Of a stretch of 64,000 nt of DNA, positions 8,684 to 15,439 are shown in pieces. The notes under the pieces are model-generated. The model was given only the letters and a program-made list of their open reading frames with translations, ran no database searches and was not told the DNA's origin. Positions within the stretch are counted from its first letter, which is position 1. Every line of letters begins with the position of its first letter. The translations under genes were made by a program, and so were the position numbers. The stretch comes from Streptomyces sp. ALI-76-A. Lineage in GTDB: Bacteria; Actinomycetota; Actinomycetes; Streptomycetales; Streptomycetaceae. The stretch spans positions 5,146,001 through 5,210,000 of the forward strand of contig NZ_JASVWB010000002.1 in NCBI RefSeq assembly GCF_030287445.1, written 5' to 3'.

Positions 8684-8725
8684 ATGGGGGCTGGTCGCGC
8701 AGTTCCCCGCGCCTCTCGGGGTGGG
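8684..8725. repeat. Streptomyces dispersed intergenic element (CGCGCAGTTCCCCGCGCC type)
   Basis: The stretch GGGGGCTGGTCGCGCAGTTC followed by CCCGCGCCTCTCGGGG resembles a short palindromic element that I know as recurrent between genes in many Streptomyces chromosomes. It can fold as a stem through the GCGCG...CGCGC and CCCCG...CGGGG parts. It lies in the 240-base gap between mqnE and the glycosylase gene. That gap also has a duplicated GGTTCGCCGCCGCGGGG block (near 8568 and 8610). Function is not established. Confidence 0.5.
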
Positions 8726-8794
8726 GTGCCTGGGCGCGTGGTTCCCCGGGTTCCTCGGGTGGGACGCCTCTGTGGTCGTGGGTACTCGGCTCGT

Positions 8795-9445
8795 ATGGTG
8801 GTCACGACGTCGTCCGAGGACGCCTATGACGCCGGGCCGTTCGTACCCGGCCGTGGTGGTCTGGCCGCTCTGCGGCGCGCCGCCGACGGCTGCCGGGGCT
8901 GTCCGTTGCACCGGGACGCCACGCGGACGGTGTTCGGGGCGGGCGCGGCGGACGCCCGGGTGATGCTCGTGGGGGAGCAGCCCGGCGATCAGGAGGACCG
9001 GCAGGGCAGGCCGTTCGTCGGGCCGGCCGGCAAGCTGCTGGACCGGGCGCTGGCGGAGGCCGGCATCGATCCCGGCGAGGCGTATGTCACCAACGCCGTC
9101 AAGCACTTCAAGTTCACCCGGGCGGAGCCGCGCAAGCGCCGGATCCACAAGGCGCCGACCCTGCGCGAGATGACCGCGTGCGGGCCGTGGCTGGCCGCCG
9201 AGCTGGCCGTCGTGGAGCCCGAGCTGATCGTGGTGCTGGGCGCCACCGCCGGGAAGGCGCTGCTCGGGTCGTCGTTCCGGGTCACCCAGGTGCGCGGGAC
9301 GGTGCTGGAGGAGCAGATCCACGGGCGCCCGGAGCGGCTGGTGCCGACCGTGCACCCGTCCGCGGTACTGCGCTCGGACGACCGCGAGGCCGCCTACCAG
9401 GGGCTGGTGGGGGACCTGAAGGTGGCGGCGCGGGCGCTCGGGTGA
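8795..9445 (+). CDS. UdgX-type uracil-DNA glycosylase with KRRIH motif
   Basis: This encodes 216 residues of the Fe-S uracil-DNA glycosylase superfamily. The uracil-pocket motif GEQPGDQEDRQGRPFVGPAG is at residues 60-79 and the late motif is VPTVHPSAVLR. The diagnostic UdgX loop KRRIH is present at residues 114-118; in characterised UdgX proteins this His forms a covalent bond with the abasic site after uracil removal. Cluster ligands appear to be C33, C36 and C129, with H104 in the place where family 4 has a fourth Cys. The start is uncertain: the ATG at 8795 has no strong ribosome-binding site. The gene stands alone between mqnE and a GNAT gene. Confidence 0.88.
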   Translation: MVVTTSSEDAYDAGPFVPGRGGLAALRRAADGCRGCPLHRDATRTVFGAGAADARVMLVGEQPGDQEDRQGRPFVGPAGKLLDRALAEAGIDPGEAYVTNAVKHFKFTRAEPRKRRIHKAPTLREMTACGPWLAAELAVVEPELIVVLGATAGKALLGSSFRVTQVRGTVLEEQIHGRPERLVPTVHPSAVLRSDDREAAYQGLVGDLKVAARALG

Positions 9446-9491
9446 CGTACGCGACGCCGGAGCGGACTTGAGGCGAGGCCGCCGTAATAAC

Positions 9492-9506
9492 TAATCTCAC
9501 CGCATG
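9492..9506 (+). promoter_or_regulatory. Predicted -10 box of a leaderless GNAT promoter
   Basis: TAATCT (9492-9497) is followed by six bases and then ATG 9504. The local sequence GTAATAACTAATCT is unusually A/T rich for this genome, as expected at a promoter. Confidence 0.55.
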
Positions 9507-10028
9507 CCCCTTACTTTCACTCTCGATCCGGCCGTGAACCCCACCCTCAGGGACGGCCTCCTCGATCTGTGGACGGACGTCTCCAACGCGGGCGGCGCCG
9601 TCGGCTTCGTGGCGCCGGTGACCCGGGACGCGATCCGGCCGGAGCTGGTGAAGCACTTCGCGGCGATGGCCGAGGGGCGCACCCGGCTGCTCGTCGGGCA
9701 CGACGCGTCGGGCCGGGTCGCCGCGGCGGCCTTCCTCACCCACAACACGCACCGGCTGATGACGCACTGGGTGTGGCTGTACACGGTGATGGTCCACCCG
9801 CGGCACCAGGGCAAGGGGTACGGCCGCGACCTGCTGGCCGCCGCCGCGGACGCGGCCCGCACCCTCGGCGGCGTCGAGGCGATCCGGCTCACCTGCCGGG
9901 GCGGCCTCGGCCTGGAGCGGTTCTACGGCTCCTGCGGCTACAAGGAGGTCGGCCGGATACCCGGCGCGATCCGGGTCGCGCCGGGCGACGACCGGGACGA
10001 CATCGTCATGCTGCTGCCGCTGGCCTAG
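9504..10028 (+). CDS. GNAT-family N-acetyltransferase
   Basis: This encodes 174 residues. Acetyl-CoA-binding motif A is clear: LYTVMVHPRHQGKGYGRDLLAAAAD, with the RxxGxG-type QGKGYG. A GLERFYGSCGYKEVGR motif B region and an ending with MLLPL follow. The family acetylates small molecules or proteins; the acceptor cannot be read from the sequence. The upstream -10 box at 6-base spacing suggests a leaderless transcript. Confidence 0.85.
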   Translation: MPLTFTLDPAVNPTLRDGLLDLWTDVSNAGGAVGFVAPVTRDAIRPELVKHFAAMAEGRTRLLVGHDASGRVAAAAFLTHNTHRLMTHWVWLYTVMVHPRHQGKGYGRDLLAAAADAARTLGGVEAIRLTCRGGLGLERFYGSCGYKEVGRIPGAIRVAPGDDRDDIVMLLPLA

Positions 10029-10176
10029 AAGTCACTGGCGTGGGGCCTAGGCCCGCGACCCCCGTGCGCGACCGGGGGGCGGTCGTGCTTCACTGGACGG
10101 TGGCCCTTTGGGAACGTTCGGGCCGGAAACGGTAGAACCGGAACAGGACGAACCGGAAACGAAAGAGTGGATTGAG

Positions 10177-10476
10177 ATGCTCCGCTACACACTGATGCGC
10201 CTCGGTATCTTCGTGGGCTGCCTCGTGGTCGTCTGGGGTCTCGTCTACTCCGGTGTCGCCCCCCGTGGCGTCGGCGGCTCCAACGGCATGTGGATCGTCC
10301 TGCTGGCCCTGGTGATCTCCGCGCCGATCAGCTTCGTGGCCCTGCGCAAGGAGCGCGACCGCGCCTCGATGCAGGTCGTGCAGAAGGTGGAGCGCGTCAA
10401 GGCCAACCTGGAGGCGAACCGCAGCCAGGAGGACGGGGTCGACGACACGGCGCGGGCCCAGGGCCAGACGTCGTAG
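10177..10476 (+). CDS. DUF4229 membrane protein
   Basis: This encodes 99 residues from ATG 10177. Two membrane helices are visible, LGIFVGCLVVVWGLVYSGV and MWIVLLALVISAPISFVAL, followed by a basic cytoplasmic tail (RKERDRASMQVVQKVERVKANLEANRSQED). This matches DUF4229, a small actinobacterial family of unknown role. The frame is open upstream to 10108, but that part (EPEQDEPETKEW) comes from a short AACCGGAA-type repeat and is probably leader. Confidence 0.85.
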   Translation: MLRYTLMRLGIFVGCLVVVWGLVYSGVAPRGVGGSNGMWIVLLALVISAPISFVALRKERDRASMQVVQKVERVKANLEANRSQEDGVDDTARAQGQTS

Positions 10477-10481
10477 GACCC

Positions 10482-10501
10482 GGTCCCGGGGCTCCGGGAC
10501 C
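10482..10501 (+). terminator. Hairpin after the DUF4229 gene
   Basis: GGTCCCGG (10482-10489), loop GGCT and CCGGGACC form a perfect 8-bp stem starting six bases after the stop codon. There is no T-run, as is usual for Streptomyces terminators. Confidence 0.6.
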
Positions 10502-10559
10502 CCTGGCTTGATCCGCCGGGCCCGCCCGGCGGGCCGGCCCCTGGCCCGCCGCGCCCAAC

Positions 10560-10575
10560 TACGCTGTGCCGTATG
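10560..10575 (+). promoter_or_regulatory. Predicted -10 box of a leaderless tetR promoter
   Basis: TACGCT (10560-10565) is followed by seven bases and then ATG 10573. There is no ribosome-binding site between them. Confidence 0.55.
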
Positions 10576-11235
10576 GGTGCCGTGAAGAACAAGCGGATGC
10601 CGCGGGCGGTTCGTGAACAGCAGATGCTGGACGCCGCCGTACGGACCTTCGGACAGCGGGGGTACATGGCCGCGTCGATGGACGAGATCGCCGAACTCGC
10701 GGGCGTCTCCAAGCCGTTGGTGTACCTGTACCTGAACTCGAAGGAAGACCTCTTCACCGCGTGCATCCGCCGCGAGGCGAAGGCGCTCACCGAGGCGGTA
10801 CGGGCCGGGGTACGTCCCGACCTGCCCGCCGACCGGCGGCTGTGGGAAGGTCTGGGCGCGTTCTTCACGCACACCGCGCAGAACCCGGACGGCTGGTCCG
10901 TCCTGCACCTCCAGGCCCGCACCCACGGCGAGCCCTTCGCCGCCGAGGTCACCGCGATGCGCGAGGAACTCGTCGCGTTCGTGACCCAGTTGATCGTCGT
11001 CGCCGCCCGGGAGGCGCACCGGGACCCCGACCTGCCCGAGCGGGAGGTCGCCGGCCTCGCCGAGGCCCTGGTCGGCGCCGCCGAGTCCCTGGCCGCCTGG
11101 GCCAACGCCACCCCCGGCATCACCGCCCGGCAGGCGGCCGCCACCCTCATGAACTTCGCCTGGGCAGGCCTGGACAGCCTGATGAAGGGCCACCCCTGGC
11201 CCCCACCGACCCCGACGCCCGGAACACCCGCGTGA
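10573..11235 (+). CDS. TetR-family transcriptional regulator
   Basis: This encodes 220 residues. The N-terminal TetR HTH spans about residues 10-56 (EQQMLDAAVRTFGQRGYMAASMDEIAELAGVSKPLVYLYLNSKEDLF) and the helical ligand-binding domain follows. It precedes a convergent MaoC/FabG4 block whose divergent promoter contains a perfect palindrome at 13863-13880. That makes this protein a candidate regulator of the fatty-acid genes, but this is an inference from proximity. The -10 box spacing predicts a leaderless mRNA. Confidence 0.9.
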   Translation: MGAVKNKRMPRAVREQQMLDAAVRTFGQRGYMAASMDEIAELAGVSKPLVYLYLNSKEDLFTACIRREAKALTEAVRAGVRPDLPADRRLWEGLGAFFTHTAQNPDGWSVLHLQARTHGEPFAAEVTAMREELVAFVTQLIVVAAREAHRDPDLPEREVAGLAEALVGAAESLAAWANATPGITARQAAATLMNFAWAGLDSLMKGHPWPPPTPTPGTPA

Positions 11236-11663
11236 CACACCCCGGCCCCGTCCTCCCCGTCCTCCCGAGCCGACTCCGCGACGCGGCTCCCGCCTTGCGG
11301 CCCGCGTCGTGAGGCTCCGGCCTCACGGCTCCGGCATCCCGGCCCGGCTGCGGGACGCGGTCGTGCGGCTTCCGGTCCGGTCTTCCAGCCGGGCCTCCCA
11401 CTAACGTGCGGCCCGCCGGCCCCGCTTCCGGGCTTTCCCCCGGATTCTCCCGGCCCCGAACCGGGACGCGGTCGTGCGGCTTCCCAGGCGGCCAGCGGGC
11501 CAGCGGGCCAGCGGGCCAGCGGGCCAGTCGGCCAGTTCGCCTCCGGCTCGGTTCGCGGACTGCTTCCGGCCGTGCGGACCCGACTTCCCGGCCCCGGCGG
11601 CTCCCGTCCCGGCCAGGTGGTCTCCCGGTCCTCGGCCTCCCGCCCCCTCGCCCCGCCCCCGCC
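11236..11663. repeat. 428-base gap with direct repeats and an 8-base tandem array
   Basis: No gene is supported here. A 23-base sequence (CGGGACGCGG then TCGTGCGGCTTCC) occurs exactly twice, at 11351-11373 and 11462-11484. Between about 11491 and 11530 an 8-base unit GGCCAGCG is repeated about four times, then decays. These repeats lie between the convergent tetR and MaoC genes and may serve as spacer or terminator DNA. Confidence 0.7.
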
Positions 11664-12518
11664 TCACGAACTCAGCGGATACACGCTCCCCGTCACGTGC
11701 ACGCGGGCTTCGTCGCGCAGTTCGAAGAGGCCGCCTGTCGCGGCGTAGGTGACGGTGGCGGGGAGGAGTACCGGGGCGCGGAAGTCGGCGCGTACCAGGA
11801 CGGCCTCGGGGGTGCCGTGGGCGGCGAGGCAGCGGGCGACCGTCCACATGCCGTGGGCGATGGCCCGGCGGAAGCCGAACAGGCGGGCGGTGAGCGGGTG
11901 CAGGTGGACCGGGTTGCGGTCGCCGGAGGCCGCGCCGTACCGCCGTCCGATGTCCCCGGCCAGCCGCCACTCGGCGACGGAGGGCAGGGGCTCACGGTCC
12001 TCCACGGGCGCGCCGCCCGTGCGGGCGCCGGTGCGGTGCCGGGCCAGGTACGTGCTCCTCGACTCCCACACCACCTCGCCCCGCGCCCGCACCTCGGTCA
12101 CCACCGCGGCCTCGGTGCCCCGCCGGTGCGGCACCAACCCGTCGACGTACACCGTGAGTTCGTACTCCCCGGTGGCCGGGAGGGGCCGCAGCCGGGTGAT
12201 CTCGATGGACGTGTGGACGAGTCCGAGCAGCGGCAGCGGGAAGTCCCGGCCGCTCATCAGCCGCATGGCCAGCGGGAAGCCGAGGACGTGCGGATACGTC
12301 GGCGGCAGCGCGTCCTCCCCGGTCGCGAACCCGCACACCCGCTCGTAGGTGGCCAGCCCCGCCAGGTCGACGCGCAGGCCGGGCAGGACCAGCCGGGCGC
12401 GCGGGAAGTCCGCGTCCGGGCGGGGCCGTTTGAAGGGGGAGAGCAGGGCGCCGCGGGCGAACAGGGGGACGAGGGCGGGGGAGCCGGACAGGGTCGTGGG
12501 GGTCGGTGTGGTCGTCAC
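11664..12518 (-). CDS. MaoC-like (3R)-hydroxyacyl dehydratase, HtdX type
   Basis: This encodes 284 residues from a GTG that overlaps the TAG stop of the upstream reductase gene (TAGTG), so the pair is co-translated. The C-terminal half holds the hydratase-2 motif ASGDRNPVHLHPLTARLFGFRRAIAHGMWTVA with the catalytic Asp/His. The N-terminal half is the degenerate partner hot-dog fold. Such proteins interconvert (3R)-hydroxyacyl-CoA/ACP and trans-2-enoyl thioesters. The gene order htdX-fabG4-divergent fadA2 matches the mycobacterial arrangement as I recall it, which supports a shared fatty-acyl pathway. Confidence 0.85.
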   Translation of the reverse strand: MTTTPTPTTLSGSPALVPLFARGALLSPFKRPRPDADFPRARLVLPGLRVDLAGLATYERVCGFATGEDALPPTYPHVLGFPLAMRLMSGRDFPLPLLGLVHTSIEITRLRPLPATGEYELTVYVDGLVPHRRGTEAAVVTEVRARGEVVWESRSTYLARHRTGARTGGAPVEDREPLPSVAEWRLAGDIGRRYGAASGDRNPVHLHPLTARLFGFRRAIAHGMWTVARCLAAHGTPEAVLVRADFRAPVLLPATVTYAATGGLFELRDEARVHVTGSVYPLSS

Positions 12519-13813
12519 TACGCCCCCAGCAGGCTCTGGCCGCACACCCGTACGACCTGGCCGTTGACCGCTCCGGAGGCCGGATGGGCGAACCAGGCGA
12601 CGGTCTCGGCGACGTCGACGGGCAGCCCGCCCTGCGCGAGGGAGTTCATCCGGCGGCCCGCCTCACGGATGAGCAGCGGGACGGCCGCGGTCATCCTGGT
12701 CTCGATGAACCCGGGCGCGACCGCGTTGACCGTCACCCCGTGCCCGGCGAGGGCCCGCGGCGCGAGGGCGCGGACCAGCCCGGCCACGCCCGCCTTGCTC
12801 GCCCCGTAGTTCGTCTGGCCCGCGTTGCCGGCGAGCCCGGCGATGGAGGCGGTGGCCACGATCCGCCCGCCCCGCCGAAGGGTCCCCGCCGCGAGCAGCG
12901 CGTCCGTGGTGCGCAGCACACTCGCCAGGTTCACCTCCAGCACCGAACTCCAACGCTCGGCGGGCATGTTGGCCAGCCGCCGGTCACGGGTGACGCCCGC
13001 GTTGTGGACCAGGACGTCCAGACCGTCGGGCAGCGCGGCGGCGATCCGCTCGCCCGCGTCCGCCGCCGTGATGTCGAGGGCGAGCGCGCTGCCGCCGATC
13101 TCTTCGGCGACCTGCCGGGCCGCCGCCTCGGCCCGCGGTACGTCCAGGACGACGACCCGCGCCCCGTCCCTGGCCAGCGTCCGGGCCACCGCCGCGCCGA
13201 TCCCGCGCGCCCCGCCGGTGACCAGCGCGGTACGGCCGGCCGGCGGATGGTCCCGGTCGGCGGGGGCGACGACCCGCTCCGCGCCCACCTCGATCACCTG
13301 GCCACTGACGTACGCGGACTTGGGCGAGAGCAGGAAGCGCAGGGTCGACTCGGCGGCGAGCGCGTCGGTCAGCCGTACCAGGTTCACGGTCCTGCCCCGG
13401 CCGATCTCCTTGCCGAGCGAGCGCGTGAAGCCCTCCAGGGCCTGCTGGGCGGCGGCCTGGTGATGGTCGGCGGGATCGAGCGGGGCGCCCAGCACCAGCA
13501 CCCGGCCGCTCGCGGCGACCGACCGTACGACGGGGTGCAGGGCCGCGTGGACGCCGGCGAGGTCGTCGACGTCGCGTACGCCGGTGGCGTCGAGGAGGAC
13601 GGCGGCGGGGTGCGCGGCGGAGCGGGCCGGGGCGAGGCCGGTGGCGGCCAGGTCCAGCTCCGAGCGGCCCGCCGTGAGGAGGATCAGGTCGCCGCCGAGG
13701 GTGGGGTGCTCGGGTGACCAGCGCTTCAGCGGGGCCGGCTGGGGCAGGCCGAGACGCCGGGTCAGGAAACGGCCGGGCGCGGTGCCCGCGAAGCTCAGAT
13801 AGCGGTCGGCCAT
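12518..13813 (-). CDS. fabG4: High-molecular-weight 3-oxoacyl reductase, FabG4 type
   Basis: This encodes 431 residues, about twice the length of ordinary FabG. Residues 1-190 are a degenerate Rossmann-like domain. The C-terminal short-chain dehydrogenase domain has TGGARGIG (199-206), HNAG, and the catalytic S323, Y336 and K340 (YGASK). FabG4-type enzymes reduce 3-oxoacyl thioesters, preferring NADH and CoA esters in characterised cases. The ATG at 13811-13813 has GGGAG upstream; the longer frame from 13861 is not used because its extra residues are unlike the family. It is divergent from a thiolase gene across a 110-base region with a palindromic operator. Confidence 0.88.
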   Translation of the reverse strand: MADRYLSFAGTAPGRFLTRRLGLPQPAPLKRWSPEHPTLGGDLILLTAGRSELDLAATGLAPARSAAHPAAVLLDATGVRDVDDLAGVHAALHPVVRSVAASGRVLVLGAPLDPADHHQAAAQQALEGFTRSLGKEIGRGRTVNLVRLTDALAAESTLRFLLSPKSAYVSGQVIEVGAERVVAPADRDHPPAGRTALVTGGARGIGAAVARTLARDGARVVVLDVPRAEAAARQVAEEIGGSALALDITAADAGERIAAALPDGLDVLVHNAGVTRDRRLANMPAERWSSVLEVNLASVLRTTDALLAAGTLRRGGRIVATASIAGLAGNAGQTNYGASKAGVAGLVRALAPRALAGHGVTVNAVAPGFIETRMTAAVPLLIREAGRRMNSLAQGGLPVDVAETVAWFAHPASGAVNGQVVRVCGQSLLGA

Positions 13814-13862
13814 GTCATCTCCCGGCAACGGTGCCTGTTCCGTGTTCCGTGTTCCACGCATT

Positions 13863-13880
13863 CCTTACTCGGGAGTAAGG
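13863..13880. promoter_or_regulatory. Perfect palindrome in the fabG4-fadA2 divergent promoter
   Basis: CCTTACTC-GG-GAGTAAGG is an 18-base perfect inverted repeat. A second, imperfect one (GGTTACCGCAGGTAATCC, 13879-13896) overlaps its end by two bases. Placed between divergent reductase and thiolase genes, this is a good candidate TetR-type operator controlling both directions. Confidence 0.7.
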
Positions 13881-13923
13881 TTACCGCAGGTAATCCTATG
13901 TCACAGGTGAGGAGCAGGTCGAC

Positions 13924-15210
13924 ATGAACCCCTCGAAGCCGCCGGTGGCCCGGCGTGTGGCGGTCGTCGCCGGCGCCCGTGTCCCCTTCGCCCGCTCCGA
14001 CGGCCCGTACGCCACCGCCTCGAACCAGCAGCTGCTGACCGCCGCGCTGGACAGTCTGGTCGGGCGGTGCGGCCTCGAAGAGCCGGGCGCGGTGGGCGAG
14101 TTCGTCGCCGGGGCCGTCCTCAAGCACGCCCGCGACTTCAACCTCGCCCGCGAGACGGTCCTCGGCTCACGGCTGGACGCGCGCACCCCCGCGTACGACA
14201 TCCAGCAGGCCTGCGGGACCGGCCTCCAGACCGTGATCGCCGCCGCCAACAAGATCGCCCTCGGGCAGACCGAGTCGGCGGTCGCGGGCGGCGCGGACAC
14301 CGCGAGCGACGCGCCGCTGGGCGTCAACGACGAGCTGCGCCGCATCCTGCTGGCGGCACGGCGGGCGAAGTCGCTGAGCGGCCGCGCGAAGGCCCTGGCC
14401 CGGATCCGCCCCGCGCATCTGGTCCCCGACATCCCGCGCAACGCCGAGCCGCGCACCGGGCTGTCCATGGGCGAGCACGCGGCGGTGACCGCCCGGGCCT
14501 GGGGCATCACCCGGCAGGCCCAGGACGAGCTGGCCGCGCTCAGCCACCGGCGGCTGGCGGCGGCGTACGAACGCGGCTTCTTCCAGGACCTCGTGGTGCC
14601 CTTCCGGGGGCTGGCCCGCGACCAGAACCTGCGCCCCGGCTCGACGGCGGAGAAACTGGCCGTCCTGAAGCCGGTGTTCGGACTCGACGGCCCGGATCCG
14701 ACGATGACGGCGGGCAATTCGACGCCGCTGACCGACGGTGCCGCGCTCGTGCTGCTGGCGTCGGAGGAGTGGGCCGAGGCGCGCGGGCTGGAGCCGCTGG
14801 CCTACCTCACCGCCCACGAGACGGCGGCCGTCGACTTCGTGGCGGGCGATGTCACCGACGGCGAGGACGGGCTCCTGATGGCACCCGCGTACGCCGTCCC
14901 GCGCATGCTGGAGCGGGCCGGCCTCGGGCTGGCTGACTTCGACCTCCTGGAGATCCACGAGGCGTTCGCGTCCCAGGTGCTGGCGACCCTCGCCGCCTGG
15001 GAGAAGCGGGGCCTGCCCCCGGTGGACCGCGCCCGCCTGAACGTCGCCGGCTCCTCCCTGGCGACCGGACACCCCTTCGCGGCGACCGGCGCGCGGATCG
15101 TGGCGACGCTGGCCGGGCTGCTCGCCGAACGAGGCGTCCCCGGGCGGGGGTTGATCTCCGTGTGCGCGGCGGGCGGGCAGGGGGTGACGGCGATCCTGGA
15201 GCGGACGTGA
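13924..15210 (+). CDS. Acetyl-CoA C-acyltransferase (thiolase), FadA2 type
   Basis: This encodes 428 residues with complete thiolase active-site features: nucleophile C97 in QQACGTGLQ, HEAF, H383 in GHPFAATGAR, and C414 in CAAGGQG. It cleaves 3-oxoacyl-CoA, or condenses acyl-CoAs in reverse. It is longer than the usual 390 residues, as seen in FadA2-like proteins. The ATG at 13924 has GAGGAGCAGG upstream. The divergent neighbour encodes a 3-oxoacyl reductase, which fits a common regulator and pathway. Confidence 0.9.
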   Translation: MNPSKPPVARRVAVVAGARVPFARSDGPYATASNQQLLTAALDSLVGRCGLEEPGAVGEFVAGAVLKHARDFNLARETVLGSRLDARTPAYDIQQACGTGLQTVIAAANKIALGQTESAVAGGADTASDAPLGVNDELRRILLAARRAKSLSGRAKALARIRPAHLVPDIPRNAEPRTGLSMGEHAAVTARAWGITRQAQDELAALSHRRLAAAYERGFFQDLVVPFRGLARDQNLRPGSTAEKLAVLKPVFGLDGPDPTMTAGNSTPLTDGAALVLLASEEWAEARGLEPLAYLTAHETAAVDFVAGDVTDGEDGLLMAPAYAVPRMLERAGLGLADFDLLEIHEAFASQVLATLAAWEKRGLPPVDRARLNVAGSSLATGHPFAATGARIVATLAGLLAERGVPGRGLISVCAAGGQGVTAILERT

Positions 15211-15439
15211 ACGCCCCTCACGTAACCTCCGAGGTTGCACACGCCCGACGCGGGACCGCCTCCGAACCCGCACGAAGCTTCCACGCGGGCACCGTACGAT
15301 CACGGTCCTAACCTGCGGTAACCCCGGAACGTGTCCGACAGCTTCCGGTCAGCCGCAACCGCCGGTGAACGTCCCGGTACGTCCCGCACGTACCACATGC
15401 AGCAGAGCGGAACCGAGCTGCACGCCTCAGGAGCTGCCC

